From an uncultured Pseudomonadota bacterium (GTDB lineage Bacteria; Myxococcota; UBA796), in the NCBI GenBank assembly GCA_913040875.1, contig CAJWHX010000215.1:1-6227 (forward strand): DNA of 6,227 nucleotides, written 5' to 3'. The notes under the pieces were generated by a model. The model saw only the letters and a program-made list of their open reading frames with translations. It ran no database searches and had not been told where the DNA came from. Both the position numbers and the translations under genes were made by a program. Numbering within the stretch: the first letter of the stretch is position 1; each line of letters begins with the position of its first letter. Of the stretch, positions 5,070-6,227 are shown piece by piece.

Positions 5070-5888
5070 GTGCCAAATATAGGAAGAAATAGTTTTAAAA
5101 ATACAGATATACAAGTTTGTATTGAGGGAGAGACTTTACCAAAAACGGTTCATGATTTTCTCGATAAATGTCAGCAGTCATTTCATGATCCTAAGCACTT
5201 TGTGGGCTTTGTCGCTTTGGCAGATCAAGTTGTTATCGTTTTACCAAAGGTGTATCCCGTTGATATCTCACAACAAGACAATGTGATGCAACATGCTCGT
5301 CAGTTGTTTCAAGTACTCAAAAAGGTTTCACGAATCGCTAATCGCGATTCGGTGAAATTAATCGAAGCCTTTTATCCACAATTGGACAATATCAATGATC
5401 AAGTTCCGTATAGTCGACTAGGATTAGTGGATACTTTGTTGAAGGATTGGATTAAACATGGATTTTGGAGCAATACTCATCAAGTTTTTTGTCAGAGTGG
5501 TCATCAGGTGGATTGGGAGAGAACATTACTCAAAAGTCAACCTATGACGACACATTCTGGACATTTGTATGTGGATGCCCAGTATCGACAAAGAAGAAGG
5601 TATGATGAGCATATTTTGACACAAATTCACCAGTGGGTCATACGAGAAATGTTACAGCACTTGGGATGGTTGTTTCCCAATGTACCTCTATTTCATCATC
5701 TGCCAAGAGTGGCAAAACCTGCGGGTGCAGTTCGTATTTTGAAGCAATTCTTGCCCAAAATGTTCAAAAATCGAGATATTCGTCTCATCAAAATGCTGAT
5801 TCAATTTTTGGAGCCCGAACTCAAAGGGTTTCGTGAACATATTGATATCTATGGTACATGTGCCTTTCATGCTGTTTTTGAGCATTAA
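5070..5888 (+). CDS. LlaJI/McrC-type restriction subunit, C-terminal nuclease domain missing
   Basis: The GTG start directly follows the McrB-like TAA. AAAGGAG (5054-5060) lies 9 bases before it, a strong ribosome site within the upstream gene. The 272 residues resemble the LlaJI endonuclease family, the partner of McrB-like ATPases: HFVGF (43-47), GHQVDWERTL (144-153), LYVDAQYR (166-173), EHILTQIHQWV (180-190), and YGTCAFHAVFE (261-271). In that family the last block leads into a PD-(D/E)xK-like nuclease domain; here the frame ends one residue later (TAA 5886-5888). None of the three plus-strand frames after the stop looks like a continuation. With both its ATPase partner and its nuclease truncated, the system is a remnant as written. 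Assignment to LlaJI rather than classical McrC is from memory of motifs. Confidence 0.7.
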   Translation: MPNIGRNSFKNTDIQVCIEGETLPKTVHDFLDKCQQSFHDPKHFVGFVALADQVVIVLPKVYPVDISQQDNVMQHARQLFQVLKKVSRIANRDSVKLIEAFYPQLDNINDQVPYSRLGLVDTLLKDWIKHGFWSNTHQVFCQSGHQVDWERTLLKSQPMTTHSGHLYVDAQYRQRRRYDEHILTQIHQWVIREMLQHLGWLFPNVPLFHHLPRVAKPAGAVRILKQFLPKMFKNRDIRLIKMLIQFLEPELKGFREHIDIYGTCAFHAVFEH

Positions 5889-6138
5889 AGCTGCGTAACT
5901 TGACACCTTTAGTCAATGTAGCATCAAATATCAAAGGGACTTTCACACGTCCGTGATGTATTTCGGAGATGCGTCTGCAACTGTCAGTTTCTTTTATATT
6001 ATACTTTCCCTGATATAATTGTTGTTTAGATATGTAAATGCCAACATGGTCATACTCGCTTTTAGTCCAGAATCTAATCACTCTAGATGCTAAATTCCAC
6101 CACTGATTATTTTTTATAAAAACTATATTTACGTTCAT
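5821..6138 (-). CDS. Papain-like (YiiX/NlpC-P60-like) cysteine hydrolase, C-terminus missing
   Basis: From ATG 6138 the product has 105 residues. The first 84 resemble permuted papain-fold enzymes (YiiX/YaeF type). They include NIVFIKNNQWWNLASRVIR (4-22) and then RFWTKSEYDHVGIYI (22-36) with the probable catalytic His31. FDATLTKGVKLRSF (71-84) is the usual 'EA...GV' strand pair. In this permuted order the catalytic Cys comes later, and it is not present. After about residue 84 (5887) the frame runs antisense into the end of the LlaJI-type gene, giving a tail (HERHMYHRYQYVHETL) that looks like chance translation. So this gene is probably truncated at the same point as its convergent neighbour. 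Its start overlaps the stop of an upstream gene (ATGA), which explains the missing ribosome site. Such enzymes cleave amide or ester bonds and are common in phages; the target is unknown. Confidence 0.6.
   Translation of the reverse strand: MNVNIVFIKNNQWWNLASRVIRFWTKSEYDHVGIYISKQQLYQGKYNIKETDSCRRISEIHHGRVKVPLIFDATLTKGVKLRSFNAQKQHERHMYHRYQYVHETL
5874..5893. other. Breakpoint 2: two convergent genes truncated at one point
   Basis: The LlaJI-type gene on the plus strand reads as family up to V-F-E-H (5874-5885). The papain-like gene on the minus strand reads as family down to about L-R-S-F (5898-5887). Both then lose recognisable sequence. The likely join lies in these few bases. Confidence 0.5.
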
Positions 6139-6227
6139 TTTAATTTAGCAGTGAATTTATTTAAGCAATGTGCAAAGTCTTCTACGCTATAAGCAACATA
6201 GCATCTAACATTTTTTACATTCTTTTT
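6135..6227 (-). CDS. 3' end of an unknown gene, coupled to the papain-like gene (partial at right edge)
   Basis: On the minus strand a frame is open from the window edge for 30 codons and ends in TGA (6137-6135), which overlaps the ATG of the papain-like gene (6138) as ATGA. The visible C-terminus includes VRCYVAYSVEDFAHCLNKF, which I do not recognise. The four-base overlap is a common operon arrangement and is the main support for both genes. The stretch is strongly AT-rich (about 25% G+C in bases 6121-6180). Confidence 0.5.
   Translation of the reverse strand, partial: KKNVKNVRCYVAYSVEDFAHCLNKFTAKLK

Overview
The left two thirds of the window (about 1-4600) reads like a chromosomal stretch of a Myxococcota or related delta-proteobacterial genome. 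The signs are a TPR-type protein ending in a GEYWADEVGYY motif, a lipoprotein whose Cys is followed by a long Asp-Thr-rich linker, an SGNH-hydrolase-type protein with an 'ELGLR' signal anchor, and a selenophosphate synthetase. The taxon is inferred from protein style only; no rRNA or tRNA gene is present.

Layout of the left part: (1) the 3' end of a TPR/coiled-coil protein gene, 2-754 (+). (2) A 168-base gap with a near-consensus sigma70-type promoter whose -10 box lies inside a perfect inverted repeat. (3) A lipoprotein alpha/beta hydrolase, 923-1951 (+). (4) A 317-base non-coding gap with another promoter candidate. (5) A plant-type [2Fe-2S] ferredoxin, 2269-2673 (+). (6) Convergent to it, selD, 2686-3738 (-). 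The selD reading frame contains an in-frame TGA at the catalytic position (SHGGG-U-GCK), followed directly by a SECIS-like hairpin, so this SelD is itself a selenoprotein and would be mis-called from a TTG codon after the TGA. (7) A 280-base divergent region with a possible 64-residue ORF whose stop overlaps (ATGA) the next start. (8) The 5' part of an SGNH-hydrolase-like gene, 4019-4648 (+).

The right third looks like a join of unrelated pieces. Near 4590-4607 the same 18 bases encode the conserved YLGNNE block of the SGNH protein in one frame and the conserved IWATMN block of a McrB-like AAA+ ATPase in another. Upstream only SGNH homology is seen, downstream only McrB. The McrB-like C-terminal fragment (to 5069) is followed without a gap by a LlaJI/McrC-type restriction subunit, 5070-5888 (+), that stops before its nuclease domain. 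At that point it meets head-on a papain-like (YiiX/NlpC-P60-like) gene on the minus strand, 5821-6138, which also seems to lack its C-terminus. An ATGA overlap couples this gene to a further minus-strand gene running off the right edge. The right end is clearly more AT-rich.

The restriction pair is therefore a remnant, probably inactive as written, flanked by two suspicious breakpoints. Either microhomology-type recombination or chimeric contig assembly could explain this, and the sequence alone cannot decide. The best-supported biological point is the selenocysteine-containing SelD, which implies that this organism has a selenocysteine insertion pathway (selA, selB, selC elsewhere).
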